A stretch of DNA of 64,000 nt from Prolixibacteraceae bacterium JC049 (GTDB lineage Bacteria; Bacteroidota; Bacteroidia; Bacteroidales; Prolixibacteraceae): positions 1 to 64,000 of the forward strand of contig SACZ01000010.1 in NCBI GenBank assembly GCA_023369685.1, given 5' to 3'. The notes below the pieces were generated by a model. The model ran no database searches, was not told the DNA's origin, and was given only the letters and a program-made list of their open reading frames with translations. This document shows positions 35,397 through 44,675 of this stretch, one piece after another (the stretch's first letter is position 1; every line of letters starts with the position of its first letter). The translations under genes and the position numbers were made by a program.

Positions 35397-36389
35397 TTAC
35401 TTACTAATTGTTATCACCTTTTCATCCTCACTATTCTGGGTCATAACGAAATTAGCATTGGTGTTTAAACGTAACATTTCTAATACCTGTTCTACAGAGA
35501 CATTTCGACTAATATTCATGTTAAATCGGTCATTTCGAAGGCTTTTATTGGCAAACACCACTCTGAAGTCGTACCACAACTCCAGATCGTGCATTATTCT
35601 TTCCAATCTTTCGTCGCTGTATACAAACTTGTTCGATAGCCATCCTGGCTTTTTATTAATATCGAATGCGCTAACTTTAAACTTCCCGGTTCTTTTTGAA
35701 TATTCACACATACGCCCCGGTATTAGTGTCACCTTCTTTTTTTGTTGTTTATGAATTTCAATTTTTCCTTCAACCAGAACTGTTTCAATATATCTTGTAT
35801 CAGAATAAGCCTGAACATTAAACTGTGTTCCCAGATCAATTAATGTTAAATCGCCTGCCTCCACAATAAATGGGCGTTCCTCGTCGTGTACTACATTGAA
35901 ATAAGCCTCCCCTTCCAAACTAACCAAGCGATGGCCTGTTTTAGGATCTTCACGATAAGTTAAAGATGTTTGTGCATTTAGCCGCACAATACTACCATCG
36001 GCCAACACCACTTCGGCAATACTTCCTTTGTCTGCCCGAAATGTACTTAGTCGCTCATTAGCCAAATGGGACGTCGATGTTTGCTGCGAAATTAAATAGC
36101 CCATAACACCTCCCACTGAAAGGGTTAATACGACAATTGCAGCATATCGCATTATCTGACGACTAACCAGATGCAAGAACCTATTTCCGGCTACTTTTTT
36201 CCATATCTGGTTAAAATCCTCATCCGATTCATGGGACGAAAGTTTAGACACTTTACCGGTTTTAACCCAAGCATTCTTCTGATCGAAAAATTCTTCCTCC
36301 AACGCTTTATTGTCCCTCAACTGCCGATAAAACGCAATCTTTTCTTCTACTGAAGCTCTCTTGTTTAATATGTCGTGTAGTTTGCTCAT
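35397..36389 (-). CDS. FecR-family anti-sigma factor
   Basis: A 330-residue regulator: cytoplasmic N-terminal sigma-binding region (about 1-78), one membrane helix (about 82-104, IMRYAAIVVLTLSVGGVMGYLI) and a periplasmic FecR domain (about 120-215; ADKGSIAEVVLADGSIVRLNAQTSLTY, VSLEGEAYFNVVHDEERPFIV, LGTQFNVQAYSD) followed by the DUF4974 C-terminal domain (SDERLERIMHDLELWYDFRVVF). It relays the occupied state of the neighbouring STN-type SusC to the sigma factor. Order sigma-FecR-SusC-SusD on one strand is the standard trans-envelope arrangement. Confidence 0.9.
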   Translation of the reverse strand: MSKLHDILNKRASVEEKIAFYRQLRDNKALEEEFFDQKNAWVKTGKVSKLSSHESDEDFNQIWKKVAGNRFLHLVSRQIMRYAAIVVLTLSVGGVMGYLISQQTSTSHLANERLSTFRADKGSIAEVVLADGSIVRLNAQTSLTYREDPKTGHRLVSLEGEAYFNVVHDEERPFIVEAGDLTLIDLGTQFNVQAYSDTRYIETVLVEGKIEIHKQQKKKVTLIPGRMCEYSKRTGKFKVSAFDINKKPGWLSNKFVYSDERLERIMHDLELWYDFRVVFANKSLRNDRFNMNISRNVSVEQVLEMLRLNTNANFVMTQNSEDEKVITISK

Positions 36390-36519
36390 TCTACTAATTC
36401 AAAGAATAGTTGTTTAAGAATAACCCGGTTGATTAATGATCATAATCAGCCTGATTATTGTTCCTTTTACTAACTATACAACAAACTACACCTTACCCCT
36501 AATTGAAAATTGATTTTTT

Positions 36520-37107
36520 TTAAGAAAAAATATTTGAGATGATGGCGATGGCAGATATGTATTCGCCTAAATCTTTTCGTAACAACCTTAATGCCTTGGT
36601 AATATGAGCCTCTATTGTCTTTTCTGAAATATTCAATTTTTCTGCTATTTCTTTATTTTTCAACTGCTCAATTCTACTCATTTTGAATACCACACCGCAT
36701 TGTCCGGGAAGATTATCAATGGCTTCTGCAATCTTATCCTGTAATTCCTGAAACTCTAGATCTGAAAATCCCAATCGATTCAAAGCTTCATACTGATAAT
36801 GCATCTCCATCCACAACAACGATTCCTTACTGCGAAGAACAACCTCCTTATGCTTGAGTTGATTCAGGCAATTATTTTTAGCGATGGTGAAAAGGAAGTT
36901 TCTAATATTGGCCGTCTCTTTTATGGATTCACGGTGTTCCCATAACGTTACAAAAGCTTCCTGAACAGTTTCTTTTGCATCCTCTTTGTTGTCGAGATAC
37001 TGATTGCTCACATACAACAACATCTCGTAATACTCATCGTAAATAGCACGAAAAGCCGCTTTACTGTTGTTGCGCAATTGTTGCAGAATATAGGTTTGAT
37101 TTTCCAT
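36520..37107 (-). CDS. ECF RNA polymerase sigma factor (Bacteroidetes expansion family)
   Basis: A 195-residue ECF sigma factor. Region 2 (about 20-85): FRAIYDEYYEMLLYVSNQYLDNKEDAKETVQEAFVTLWEHRE, and the -10 recognition helix IRNFLFTIAKNNCLNQLKHK. Region 4 (about 130-185): IDNLPGQCGVVFKMSRIEQLKNKEIAEKLNISEKTIEAHITKALRLLRKDL. The C-terminus carries a short hydrophobic tail (YISAIAIISNIF). It is expected to activate the SusC/SusD genes of this locus after FecR signalling. ATG 37107 was chosen over the in-frame TTG 37119. Confidence 0.9.
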   Translation of the reverse strand: MENQTYILQQLRNNSKAAFRAIYDEYYEMLLYVSNQYLDNKEDAKETVQEAFVTLWEHRESIKETANIRNFLFTIAKNNCLNQLKHKEVVLRSKESLLWMEMHYQYEALNRLGFSDLEFQELQDKIAEAIDNLPGQCGVVFKMSRIEQLKNKEIAEKLNISEKTIEAHITKALRLLRKDLGEYISAIAIISNIFS

Positions 37108-37262
37108 GGGCACCTGCAAATAAAAGAATTGCAGGCGGGAAATACAAATTAAGCAACTCTTACAATAACAATTGTTTTTTTCAATAAGCTGACTAAAACC
37201 GTCATGAATTCTATTTAAATAATCGCTCTAAAGCCAGTACCATTTCCCTTGATAAGAAGACT

Positions 37263-37292
37263 AAAAAAGGCAACCCAAATGGATTGCCTTTT
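37263..37292 (-). terminator. Terminator of the C69 peptidase gene
   Basis: On the minus strand AAAAGGCAA and TTGCCTTTT arms (37265-37273 and 37284-37292) are followed by six T. Confidence 0.75.
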
Positions 37293-37346
37293 CCTGATCT
37301 ATAATGAATAAGCTTACTTTTCCAGCTTTTCAAATAACATAATCGA

Positions 37347-39032
37347 TTATTTTTTCTCTTCGATTACTTTGTATTTATCGCCTGTTGTTTCAACGATTTT
37401 ACGCAACCACCATTCTGGTGCTTTTGGATGAAGAGGTTGTGGTGGCAATCCGTACTGAGTACGTTCGAATTTACCATCTTTCTCTTTCATTACGTTTCCA
37501 TCTTTGTATTTCACCAATAGGTACTGAGCCAATTTCTTCCAGTCCATTACCATATTATTGGCAGTGTTTACTGAATAGTCAGTAAGGAATTCAATGGCCA
37601 TTTCTTTGTTACCACTATCCCACAAATGCTTAGCTGCAGCATCGATAGCAGGAGTCATAGTCACAAATTTAGATTCCAATTTATTCTGAACCTTATTGAT
37701 GTCTTTAATCATATCTGAATAACGCAAGTATGCGAAGTTACTTACCAAGTTGAATACCCAGAAAGCTGAATTTTCAGAATAGGTAATCATGTCACCGTTT
37801 CCTACTTTCATAGTTTCAGGTACGCGAGTACTACTACAGTAGATAGGAGTGTAACAAGTAGTTGCTGCATCGTCCATTCCGAACCATAGAATACCACCAA
37901 TTGCTGCTGGTAAGTTCTCGCGACTTTGAGCTACAAACGAGAAACCTGTTTGCTGTGTAGCAACGGCACGCTCGTGGCAATATTTCTTTCCGTCTACTTC
38001 CCAAGTCATAGGTCTCCAACGGTAAGGACGCTTGTAAGGTCCACCACCGATATCGTTGCTCATATCCATTCCTGTTCCTTCGTAATGGTCGCGCATCATA
38101 GCCATAACATCCTGAGTAGTTAACTTTTTGTCTGGCTTAATCCACAATGGCATACGGTTAGTAGCATATCCGTGAGCACCTTTTTCGATGTTACCCATTG
38201 CATACTTTTCGTACTGCTTCATGTTACCATTTACCATATTGAAACCAGCATAAACACGAGCGTCGCAGAAACGAGCGCCACCAAAGTCTACTGGAGCATA
38301 AGTATCTGAGAAGCTAAACTCTTTGTTTTTACCGTCGAACCAACCTTTTTCGCGAGCAAAAGAGATTACGTCTTTAGAATAAACACAGTTTTCGCTATCG
38401 TTTAATGGGAAAGTAGTAATACGTGCCTGGTTAGCATGTCCACTAATGTAACCATCTGGTACACGCTGAGCTACCCAAACAGCTCCTTTTTCACCTTCAC
38501 CTTTTCCAATCAATTCTAAGATCCAAACTTCGTTTCCGTCTGAAATAGAGAATGATTCTCCTGAGCTATAATATCCGTAACGCTCTACCAAATCAGTCAT
38601 TACTTTAATGGCTTCGCGAGCTGTCTTTGCACGCTGTAGTGTTACATAAATTAACGAACCGTAGTCCATAATTGCACCACTCTGGCTTCCTAACTCTTTA
38701 CGACCTCCGTAAGTTGTTTCACCAATGGCCAACTGGAATTCGTTCATGTTACCAATTACACTATATGTGTGAGGTACTTGCTCTATTTTTCCTAAAAATT
38801 TACCTGTATCCCACTCGTAAATATCCAACATTGCGCCTTCTGCATGGTCGGCAGCTGGAGTAAAATACAATTCTCCGAATAGTGTGTGTGAGTCGGCAGC
38901 GTAAGTGATCATTGTCGATCCATCAACTGAAGCTCCCTTAGTAACCAAAAAGTTGGTACACGAAGTAGCAGTTTTAAAACCGAATAATCCGGCAATGAAA
39001 ATAGCCGCTACTGTAAGCAATCTTTTCTTCAT
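37347..39032 (-). CDS. Peptidase family C69 (dipeptidase), exported
   Basis: A 561-residue N-terminal-nucleophile hydrolase of family C69 (PepD/U34). A signal peptide (LLTVAAIFIAGLFGFKTATS) is followed directly by CTNFLVTKGASVDGSTMITY, in which the cysteine is expected to become the catalytic N-terminal nucleophile after processing. Further family motifs are NEFQLAIGETTYGGR, YGSLIYVTLQRAKTAREAIKVM and YGYYSSGESFSISDGNEVWILELI. It cleaves dipeptides with broad specificity, here probably in the periplasm. ATG 39032 puts the signal peptide at the start; the 24 residues encoded upstream in frame look spurious. Confidence 0.88.
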   Translation of the reverse strand: MKKRLLTVAAIFIAGLFGFKTATSCTNFLVTKGASVDGSTMITYAADSHTLFGELYFTPAADHAEGAMLDIYEWDTGKFLGKIEQVPHTYSVIGNMNEFQLAIGETTYGGRKELGSQSGAIMDYGSLIYVTLQRAKTAREAIKVMTDLVERYGYYSSGESFSISDGNEVWILELIGKGEGEKGAVWVAQRVPDGYISGHANQARITTFPLNDSENCVYSKDVISFAREKGWFDGKNKEFSFSDTYAPVDFGGARFCDARVYAGFNMVNGNMKQYEKYAMGNIEKGAHGYATNRMPLWIKPDKKLTTQDVMAMMRDHYEGTGMDMSNDIGGGPYKRPYRWRPMTWEVDGKKYCHERAVATQQTGFSFVAQSRENLPAAIGGILWFGMDDAATTCYTPIYCSSTRVPETMKVGNGDMITYSENSAFWVFNLVSNFAYLRYSDMIKDINKVQNKLESKFVTMTPAIDAAAKHLWDSGNKEMAIEFLTDYSVNTANNMVMDWKKLAQYLLVKYKDGNVMKEKDGKFERTQYGLPPQPLHPKAPEWWLRKIVETTGDKYKVIEEKK

Positions 39033-39234
39033 TTTGGTTTTTATTTTATGATTATTTATTTCCAAATAAGTGCGTAAGATATAAGTTTCTATACACTTTT
39101 CCACCCATTTTTATCATTTGTAAAGCTATCGTACAACATATAAACCGATAACTGAAAATTTCAATTACCACAGATTTCCAGATCTTCAGAAAAAAGGTTC
39201 TTAAACCACATACTTATTATCCATCTACTTTACA

Positions 39235-40947
39235 TTATTTATAGAACGAAGCCTCGTATGATGCTATATTCCCTTTTATGTCTTCCACCTCTAACTTAAG
39301 CTGATGTCGGCGTTTGAACGTGAATCGTTTTTTATCGAATTTATAACGAATGGTGCTTTTCTTTGCATCATACTCAAACAGCACCCACTTTCCGTCAATC
39401 TCGCCGCGGTATTTCTTAATTCCGGAGAACTCATCCTTTATTACAAATGATATGCTGTTTCTGTGCATCAAGGTTTTATGATTCTTAATACTAAGCGATC
39501 GGATCTTGGGAGCGATGGTATCACAAGCTACCACAAAGGAGCCAAATGAGCGAACCTTTGCTTCTACCCAACCATCTTTGTAATTGCCTCCCATTGCCCA
39601 TAGCCTACCGGTTTTCAAATCTTTTTTAGCCAACAGCAATTTATCATTATCTACAGAATCGGCATATTGAGGATTCATCTTTAAATCATAATACTTGTGA
39701 GTAGGAATATCATCTTTTAATATGTGGTGTACATCTGACAGCTCTGTAGAATCGGTCTCTTGCCAATAGGTAAATGGTCTGTTTTTATACAATGCCTTAG
39801 CCGGAATATCACACTGAATGGCATCGCTTTTAAAGTGAATGGGCTTCTCCCACTCCACTTTCTGCACTACATGTTCTGGCACTTCCAGAGGCTTCACTTT
39901 TGCTCCATTTTTTACTTTAAACGAAAGCACACTCTTATTGCCTGAAACATCCCACAAGTTTACCGTTACACGATGAATTTTATTATCGTGCAATCGCAAA
40001 ATTCCGTTTCCATCTTCCCGGTTATAAATCGATAGAACATTTCCGTCATCAATTACACAGCGATGTGCTTTCACCCTTTTATGATGATACATACTATAAT
40101 CGATATGCGAATTGATGTATCGACTCTCTGCAAATGAAAATTCGTTCAGCTTAAAGCTATACTTTACCGAACCATCCAATAATACCTGCATTCGATAAAC
40201 ACCACACTTTGCCCAACTTTTATTCAAGAAATCGTTGGCATGAATGGTTACACCAAAATCTCCATTTACTGTTACTACCGGATTTTTTCGCAAATGAAAC
40301 TTTCCACTGTAAAAGACACATGAGTATTTTCTTGTTGGAAAGAAATTGTTTCGGTCGTCATCTGCCGAAAAGATAGAAGCACTGTAAACCCGAGGTCGCA
40401 TATCATCCAATACTTTGAAACCAAATAAAAGAGGATTTAATGGATGCTGATTGCTTGTATTTCGAATTTCGAAGTGCAAATGAGGTCCGCCTGAACTACC
40501 AGAATTACCAGAATAACCAATAATTTCGCCTTTCTTCACCACAAACTCATCCTTTTTAGGGAAAAGCTCTACTGTAAATGCCTCTTTTTTGTATTGGTGC
40601 TCTTTTACCCATTGGGCAATTGCCGAATTAAATCGATTCAGATGTGCATAAACTGTTGTAAAGCCATTGGGATGCTCGACATACAAAACATGCCCAAATC
40701 CAAATGGAGAAACATTGATCCGAGCAACACGACCATCTGCAGAAGCTTTCACCGGTACGCCAATTTTACCATTGGTTCTGATATCAATTCCTGAATGAAA
40801 ATGGTTACTACGCAATTCGGCAAAGTTACCAGCCAACAACAACGGTACATCCATTGGCTTTTGAAAGTAGTTTTGGGGATATTTCTCCTGCCCATAGAGA
40901 ATTCCAGCCAATAAAAAGAATAAAAATACGGTTATAACACGAAACAT
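39235..40947 (-). CDS. M23-family metallopeptidase, exported
   Basis: A 570-residue exported protein with a signal peptide (VITVFLFFLLAGILYGQ) and an N-terminal M23 (LytM-like) zinc peptidase domain (about 40-175). The metal ligands sit in SNHFHSGIDI and HLHFEI, with GYSGNSGSSGGPHLHF between; a VYAHLNR segment is also typical. An insertion (FTVELFPKKDEFVVKKGE) is standard in this Bacteroidota subgroup. The remaining 390 residues are beta-rich repeats of unknown function. It probably trims peptidoglycan cross-links. Confidence 0.88.
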   Translation of the reverse strand: MFRVITVFLFFLLAGILYGQEKYPQNYFQKPMDVPLLLAGNFAELRSNHFHSGIDIRTNGKIGVPVKASADGRVARINVSPFGFGHVLYVEHPNGFTTVYAHLNRFNSAIAQWVKEHQYKKEAFTVELFPKKDEFVVKKGEIIGYSGNSGSSGGPHLHFEIRNTSNQHPLNPLLFGFKVLDDMRPRVYSASIFSADDDRNNFFPTRKYSCVFYSGKFHLRKNPVVTVNGDFGVTIHANDFLNKSWAKCGVYRMQVLLDGSVKYSFKLNEFSFAESRYINSHIDYSMYHHKRVKAHRCVIDDGNVLSIYNREDGNGILRLHDNKIHRVTVNLWDVSGNKSVLSFKVKNGAKVKPLEVPEHVVQKVEWEKPIHFKSDAIQCDIPAKALYKNRPFTYWQETDSTELSDVHHILKDDIPTHKYYDLKMNPQYADSVDNDKLLLAKKDLKTGRLWAMGGNYKDGWVEAKVRSFGSFVVACDTIAPKIRSLSIKNHKTLMHRNSISFVIKDEFSGIKKYRGEIDGKWVLFEYDAKKSTIRYKFDKKRFTFKRRHQLKLEVEDIKGNIASYEASFYK

Positions 40948-41062
40948 GCTTTCACTTTTTAGAATTGCGAAATTACCAAAATTTGATGAATTATTCCAGT
41001 GATACTCTCCTCTAGTTATACTGTCAATCCTAATAATTACGAACCATTCACTACTTTTTATT

Positions 41063-41093
41063 TCTGAAAGTGTATGATATTTTTTTAAATTTG
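41063..41093 (+). promoter_or_regulatory. Promoter of the AraC-type membrane regulator
   Basis: The exact -7 box TAAATTTG (41086-41093) is preceded at 19 bp by TCTG (41063-41066), a 3/4 match to TTTG. Transcription from about 41100 supports ATG 41112 and rules out the in-frame GTG at 41070. Confidence 0.5.
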
Positions 41094-41111
41094 AACGGAA
41101 ATAACAAACCT

Positions 41112-42626
41112 ATGATCAAGCAACATTTCATCATATATATCTGTACTCTATTCTCTGTTTTTGCGTGTAACAGTAAAAAAGATTCTATTGTCTTTGAAAA
41201 CTTCGAATCAGACACCTACAAAAATTGGGAGGTACAAGGAACTGCGTTTCAACAACCTGCCAGTAAAGACACATTACAGAATGATAGTCTGAAGCATAGT
41301 ATAATTGGACAACGATTTGCCTATTCTTACTACAATGATGGAGAGTTGAATCAGGGAAAATTAATTTCCAAACCATTTACCATTGAGTATAAATTCATCG
41401 ATTTCTTAATTGCTGGCGGAAATCACCCCACAAGAAATTGTGTTAACCTGATTATTGACAATAAAGTGGTTCGTTCTCATACCGGTGAAAACCAAACGAA
41501 GCTATTCCCTGTATCATGGAATGTTTCTAACCTGATTGGGCAGCAAGCTATTATTGAAATTATCGACGCCATTGGTTGGCATTCCGACGCATTGGAATAT
41601 GTGATGGTCGACCAAATTGTCTTTTCCAATCATACTCCTCAGCCCGATATCCTTTTCGATGATTTTGAATCGGGTAATTTCGATCATTGGAAAGTAGAAG
41701 GAGAAGCCTTTCCAAAGCCTAGTGACAGAATGAATACCTACTATCCGATTACCGTAAATGGCTTCAACGGAAAATATTTTGCATTCTCTTTTGGAGAGAC
41801 ACACGATAAAAAGAAAGGCAAACTTACTTCTACTCCATTCTCAATAAAGCGAGACTACATCCATTTTTTAGTTGGAGGTGGAAATCACAAAAGAAAAACC
41901 TGTGTGAACCTGAGGATAAACGATACGATCGTTCATTCTGTAACAGGTGAGCAATCGGGTGACATGGCAGCAGTGGTGTGGAAAGTGAGTCAATACAAAG
42001 GGCAAAAAGCCAGATTAGAGATTCTGGACGACTTTTCGGGTAGCTGGGGGCACATTATGTGCGACGACTTCTTCTTTTCAGATAGCCCACAACCTCATCC
42101 TGCTCCAAAAGGTCAATCGTATAACTTTATCGAGCGACTTCCTCTTGGAGTGAAATATTTCCTATTTCTGGTACTACTTCCACTGGTTGGATTATACCTG
42201 AATAAGAAACTGGCTCCTCTCTTCGACCCATCACTACAAAAGGAGAAAAAAAACGACAATCCGTTTGTAAAGCAGTTGGATAACTATTTATTGACAGAAA
42301 AAGCCATTACTGATTCTACGCTTACAGCCAAAAAAGTGGCCGACCATTTACAAATGCCGACCAACGATTTCAACCATCTAGTAGAATTGCAATATGGACA
42401 ATCGTTCAATGATTTATTGAACAATTACAGGGTAGAAGCTTTTAAAGAAGCATTATCGAAGCCTGAAAACAGTGATTTTACCTTGTTGGCCATTGCCGAA
42501 TCGTGTGGATTTAGCTCCAAATCGTCATTCTACAGAACCTTCAAGAAACTAACAGGTTTAACGCCTACAGAGTTTCAGGCTCAGCTTAAACTAAAGAAGC
42601 AAGAAGATGGAGAAAATAATAGTTAA
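41112..42626 (+). CDS. Membrane-spanning AraC-type regulator with tandem levanase-type sugar-binding domains
   Basis: A 504-residue protein with unusual architecture. The N-terminal signal ends VFAC (Cys19), like a lipoprotein. Two homologous beta-sandwich units follow (about 25-180 and 185-335), each opening with FESxxxxxWxVxGxAF and containing FLxxGGNHxxRxCVNLxIxxxxVxSxTG and a terminal 'VDQIVFS/CDDFFFS' strand. This domain type is known as the module ahead of GH32 levanases and inulinases. One transmembrane helix (about 347-363, VKYFLFLVLLPLVGLYL) leads to a cytoplasmic AraC helix-turn-helix domain (about 390-495, LAIAESCGFSSKSSFYRTFKKLTGLTP). I infer a one-component sensor that binds a sugar outside and DNA inside. 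The target may be the downstream SRPBCC gene or the convergent RhaT gene. Confidence 0.75.
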   Translation: MIKQHFIIYICTLFSVFACNSKKDSIVFENFESDTYKNWEVQGTAFQQPASKDTLQNDSLKHSIIGQRFAYSYYNDGELNQGKLISKPFTIEYKFIDFLIAGGNHPTRNCVNLIIDNKVVRSHTGENQTKLFPVSWNVSNLIGQQAIIEIIDAIGWHSDALEYVMVDQIVFSNHTPQPDILFDDFESGNFDHWKVEGEAFPKPSDRMNTYYPITVNGFNGKYFAFSFGETHDKKKGKLTSTPFSIKRDYIHFLVGGGNHKRKTCVNLRINDTIVHSVTGEQSGDMAAVVWKVSQYKGQKARLEILDDFSGSWGHIMCDDFFFSDSPQPHPAPKGQSYNFIERLPLGVKYFLFLVLLPLVGLYLNKKLAPLFDPSLQKEKKNDNPFVKQLDNYLLTEKAITDSTLTAKKVADHLQMPTNDFNHLVELQYGQSFNDLLNNYRVEAFKEALSKPENSDFTLLAIAESCGFSSKSSFYRTFKKLTGLTPTEFQAQLKLKKQEDGENNS

Positions 42627-43035
42627 GCAACAGTTTGATGTTTCAGCATCTGTTTTGTGGAAAGTCATTACCGAGCATTCATTGATGATTCAGTGGTTTT
42701 TCGAAAATATTCCTGCATTCGAGGCCAAAGAAGGATTTTCGACCCAATTTATGGTAAAAAGCGATGAAAGAGAATTTCTTCATCTTTGGACTATTACAGA
42801 AGTTATTTCTGAGAAAAAAATTGTTTACGACTGGAATTATGCCGACTATGAAGGCAAAAGCTTCGTTTCATTTGTGTTAGAAGAAAATAATTTTGGTACT
42901 CAGCTTACCTTAACTCACCAAGTGGTTGAGCCTTTTACTGCTAATATTCCTGAATTTACTTCTGAAAGCTGTCGTGGAGGTTGGCAATACTTTATAAACG
43001 ACAGATTAAAAGAATACATAGAAAAAAATGCCTAG
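42607..43035 (+). CDS. SRPBCC (AHSA1/START-like) domain protein
   Basis: A 142-residue soluble protein of the SRPBCC fold, AHSA1 branch: VKQQFDVSASVLWKVITEHSLMIQWFF at the start, the middle strands LWTITEVISEKKIVYDWNY, and the C-terminal helix GGWQYFINDRLKEYIEK. Members bind hydrophobic ligands or act as Aha1-like cofactors; the ligand here is unknown. It overlaps the AraC-type regulator by 20 bp and is therefore translated from the same mRNA. Confidence 0.75.
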   Translation: MEKIIVKQQFDVSASVLWKVITEHSLMIQWFFENIPAFEAKEGFSTQFMVKSDEREFLHLWTITEVISEKKIVYDWNYADYEGKSFVSFVLEENNFGTQLTLTHQVVEPFTANIPEFTSESCRGGWQYFINDRLKEYIEKNA

Positions 43036-43060
43036 CTGAAATTCGTATTCCAACCAGGCA
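43022..43060 (-). terminator. Terminator of rhaT, inside the 3' end of the SRPBCC gene
   Basis: On the minus strand a 14-bp stem (plus coordinates 43029-43042 and 43047-43060) forms completely if G-U pairs are allowed, with an ACGA loop and a seven-T tract (43022-43028). On the plus strand the same arms pair poorly, so it is specific for rhaT. Confidence 0.7.
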
Positions 43061-43074
43061 CTTTACTTATCATT

Positions 43075-44139
43075 TTAATGACCGGCTACGCCACCTTCGA
43101 TGTAAGCCCCCCAGCCAATTACAGCTGTTGAGATTATCAGAATTAGAATGGCCAACATCAGCATAGTAATGGTTTTCTTATTACTACCTTTCCATTCGCC
43201 CAACATTAGTCCAATTACATTACTGAAGATGATAATGAATGCCATATGGATACTCCATGAAGCAAAGTCGTATTTCTCACCCAGTTTCGAAGCACCCATT
43301 CCGTAAAAGAAGAACTGCAAGAACCAGGTAACACCACCGGCAAATGCCCACATTGTATTCATTGCCTGAACATTGAATTTCGGAGCCAGCATAGTTTTTA
43401 GACTATTATTTCGAACGTGTAAGTATACACACCAAATTAAGTTCGAAATAAATCCACCTCCCATGATGAATATGAAACCAACATTTTTCTGGTAAATCTC
43501 AGCCACTCCATAGCTCATCGACAGATCGGCAATTGGTTTTGCTGCTGCAATGGCAAATGCCATACACGAACTCATGATTCCAGAGAATACAGCAATCAAC
43601 AAACCTTTGGTCAATGCAAATTCTTTCACTGCTTTCAGCTTTTCTTCTGCCGAAAGACCTTTTTCCTTTAATGTTCCGGCATACCCTGCTGTAACAATAC
43701 CTGCCAAACAGATAGCCACACCCACCAATGTTAAAACTCCAGAGGTAGATCCAAACATTTCGCCCAATGATCCACTGTAAATAGGAGGAATAATGGTTCC
43801 AAAAGTGGTACAAAACCCTAAGGCAACCGACTGACCTAAAGCAATGCCCAGGTAACGCATACTTAGTCCAAAGCTTAACCCGCCAATGCCCCAAAGTGCA
43901 CCGAATAGCATCGCATAAAGAATAGAATCGGATGGTGAATTAACGAGAATTTCGCCCAAGTTTCCTTTGGGAACAACCAGCCAGGCAAATAAGAAGGGAG
44001 CCAATATCCAGGAGCCAACTCCTTGAATAATCCAATAACTCTCCCAAGCCCACTGTTTTACTTTTCTGATCGGGATGTAAAAACTTGCTGCACACAATCC
44101 TCCGATTGCATGTAGCACAATACCTAATAAAGCATTCAT
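43075..44139 (-). CDS. rhaT: L-rhamnose/H+ symporter RhaT
   Basis: A 354-residue permease with ten predicted transmembrane helices, matching RhaT: GIVLHAIGGLCAASFYIPIRKVKQWAWESYWIIQG at the start, GALWGIGGLSFGLSMRYLGIALGQSVALG, then GVALCL-type helices, and WFLQFFFYGMGASKLGEKYDFASWSIHMAFIII near the end. Length agrees with the family. It imports L-rhamnose, though related sugars are possible in Bacteroidota. No rhamnose isomerase or kinase is in the window. A minus-strand -7 box TATATTTG lies at 44205-44212. Confidence 0.9.
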   Translation of the reverse strand: MNALLGIVLHAIGGLCAASFYIPIRKVKQWAWESYWIIQGVGSWILAPFLFAWLVVPKGNLGEILVNSPSDSILYAMLFGALWGIGGLSFGLSMRYLGIALGQSVALGFCTTFGTIIPPIYSGSLGEMFGSTSGVLTLVGVAICLAGIVTAGYAGTLKEKGLSAEEKLKAVKEFALTKGLLIAVFSGIMSSCMAFAIAAAKPIADLSMSYGVAEIYQKNVGFIFIMGGGFISNLIWCVYLHVRNNSLKTMLAPKFNVQAMNTMWAFAGGVTWFLQFFFYGMGASKLGEKYDFASWSIHMAFIIIFSNVIGLMLGEWKGSNKKTITMLMLAILILIISTAVIGWGAYIEGGVAGH

Positions 44140-44509
44140 TTATTAAAAAGTTTAATTAGATGAATGATCCAACATGCAACGGCTCCTTCAGATTAAAGCA
44201 AGTTCAAATATATCGAATACACACATCTGAAATGTGGTAACAACAAACATCCCTTCTCTAATCTAAAACAAGCTCAATAACCCCCCTTGAAATTAATCAA
44301 GTCACCCCGCGTAGCAGCTATTTGCACTATTCTGTAAGCTTTCCAGCACGAATAAACTTACAAAATGCGTCGAACTCATTTGTTATTTTCAGTCCGCAAA
44401 TAACAAAAAAACAACCAGAAAACGAAATTCTTCTTTATTATCAAGCCATGTAAAAGATTAACTAACATTAAATATTCTGCAATTAGTACTTCAATTCAGA
44501 ATTAAAGTC
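44140..44509. promoter_or_regulatory. Divergent promoter region of rhaT and the DEAD-box helicase
   Basis: No gene is visible on either strand. Leftward, TATATTTG on the minus strand (44205-44212) is the likely rhaT -7 box. The rest is AT-rich sequence without a recognisable structured RNA. Confidence 0.35.
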
Positions 44510-44675
44510 TATCTTTGCACGCTGTTTTTCAGGGTTACCGATGAGTGATTAGAGTGTTGATTTTCAGCAATAAAGTCATTCACTGGAAATAAATCGAATT
44601 AAGATTCGATAGGTATAATTTGATTTTAAATCGTTCGTACTCACATCGGTAGTGACTTCGAACTTAAACGAAAGT
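44510..44675 (+). promoter_or_regulatory. Promoter and leader of the DEAD-box helicase
   Basis: TATCTTTG (44510-44517) followed by CA is an exact and very typical Bacteroidetes -7 box. Transcription near 44524 would give a leader of about 150 nt, in keeping with the long, often cold-responsive leaders of RNA helicase genes; the cold response itself is inference. Confidence 0.45.
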
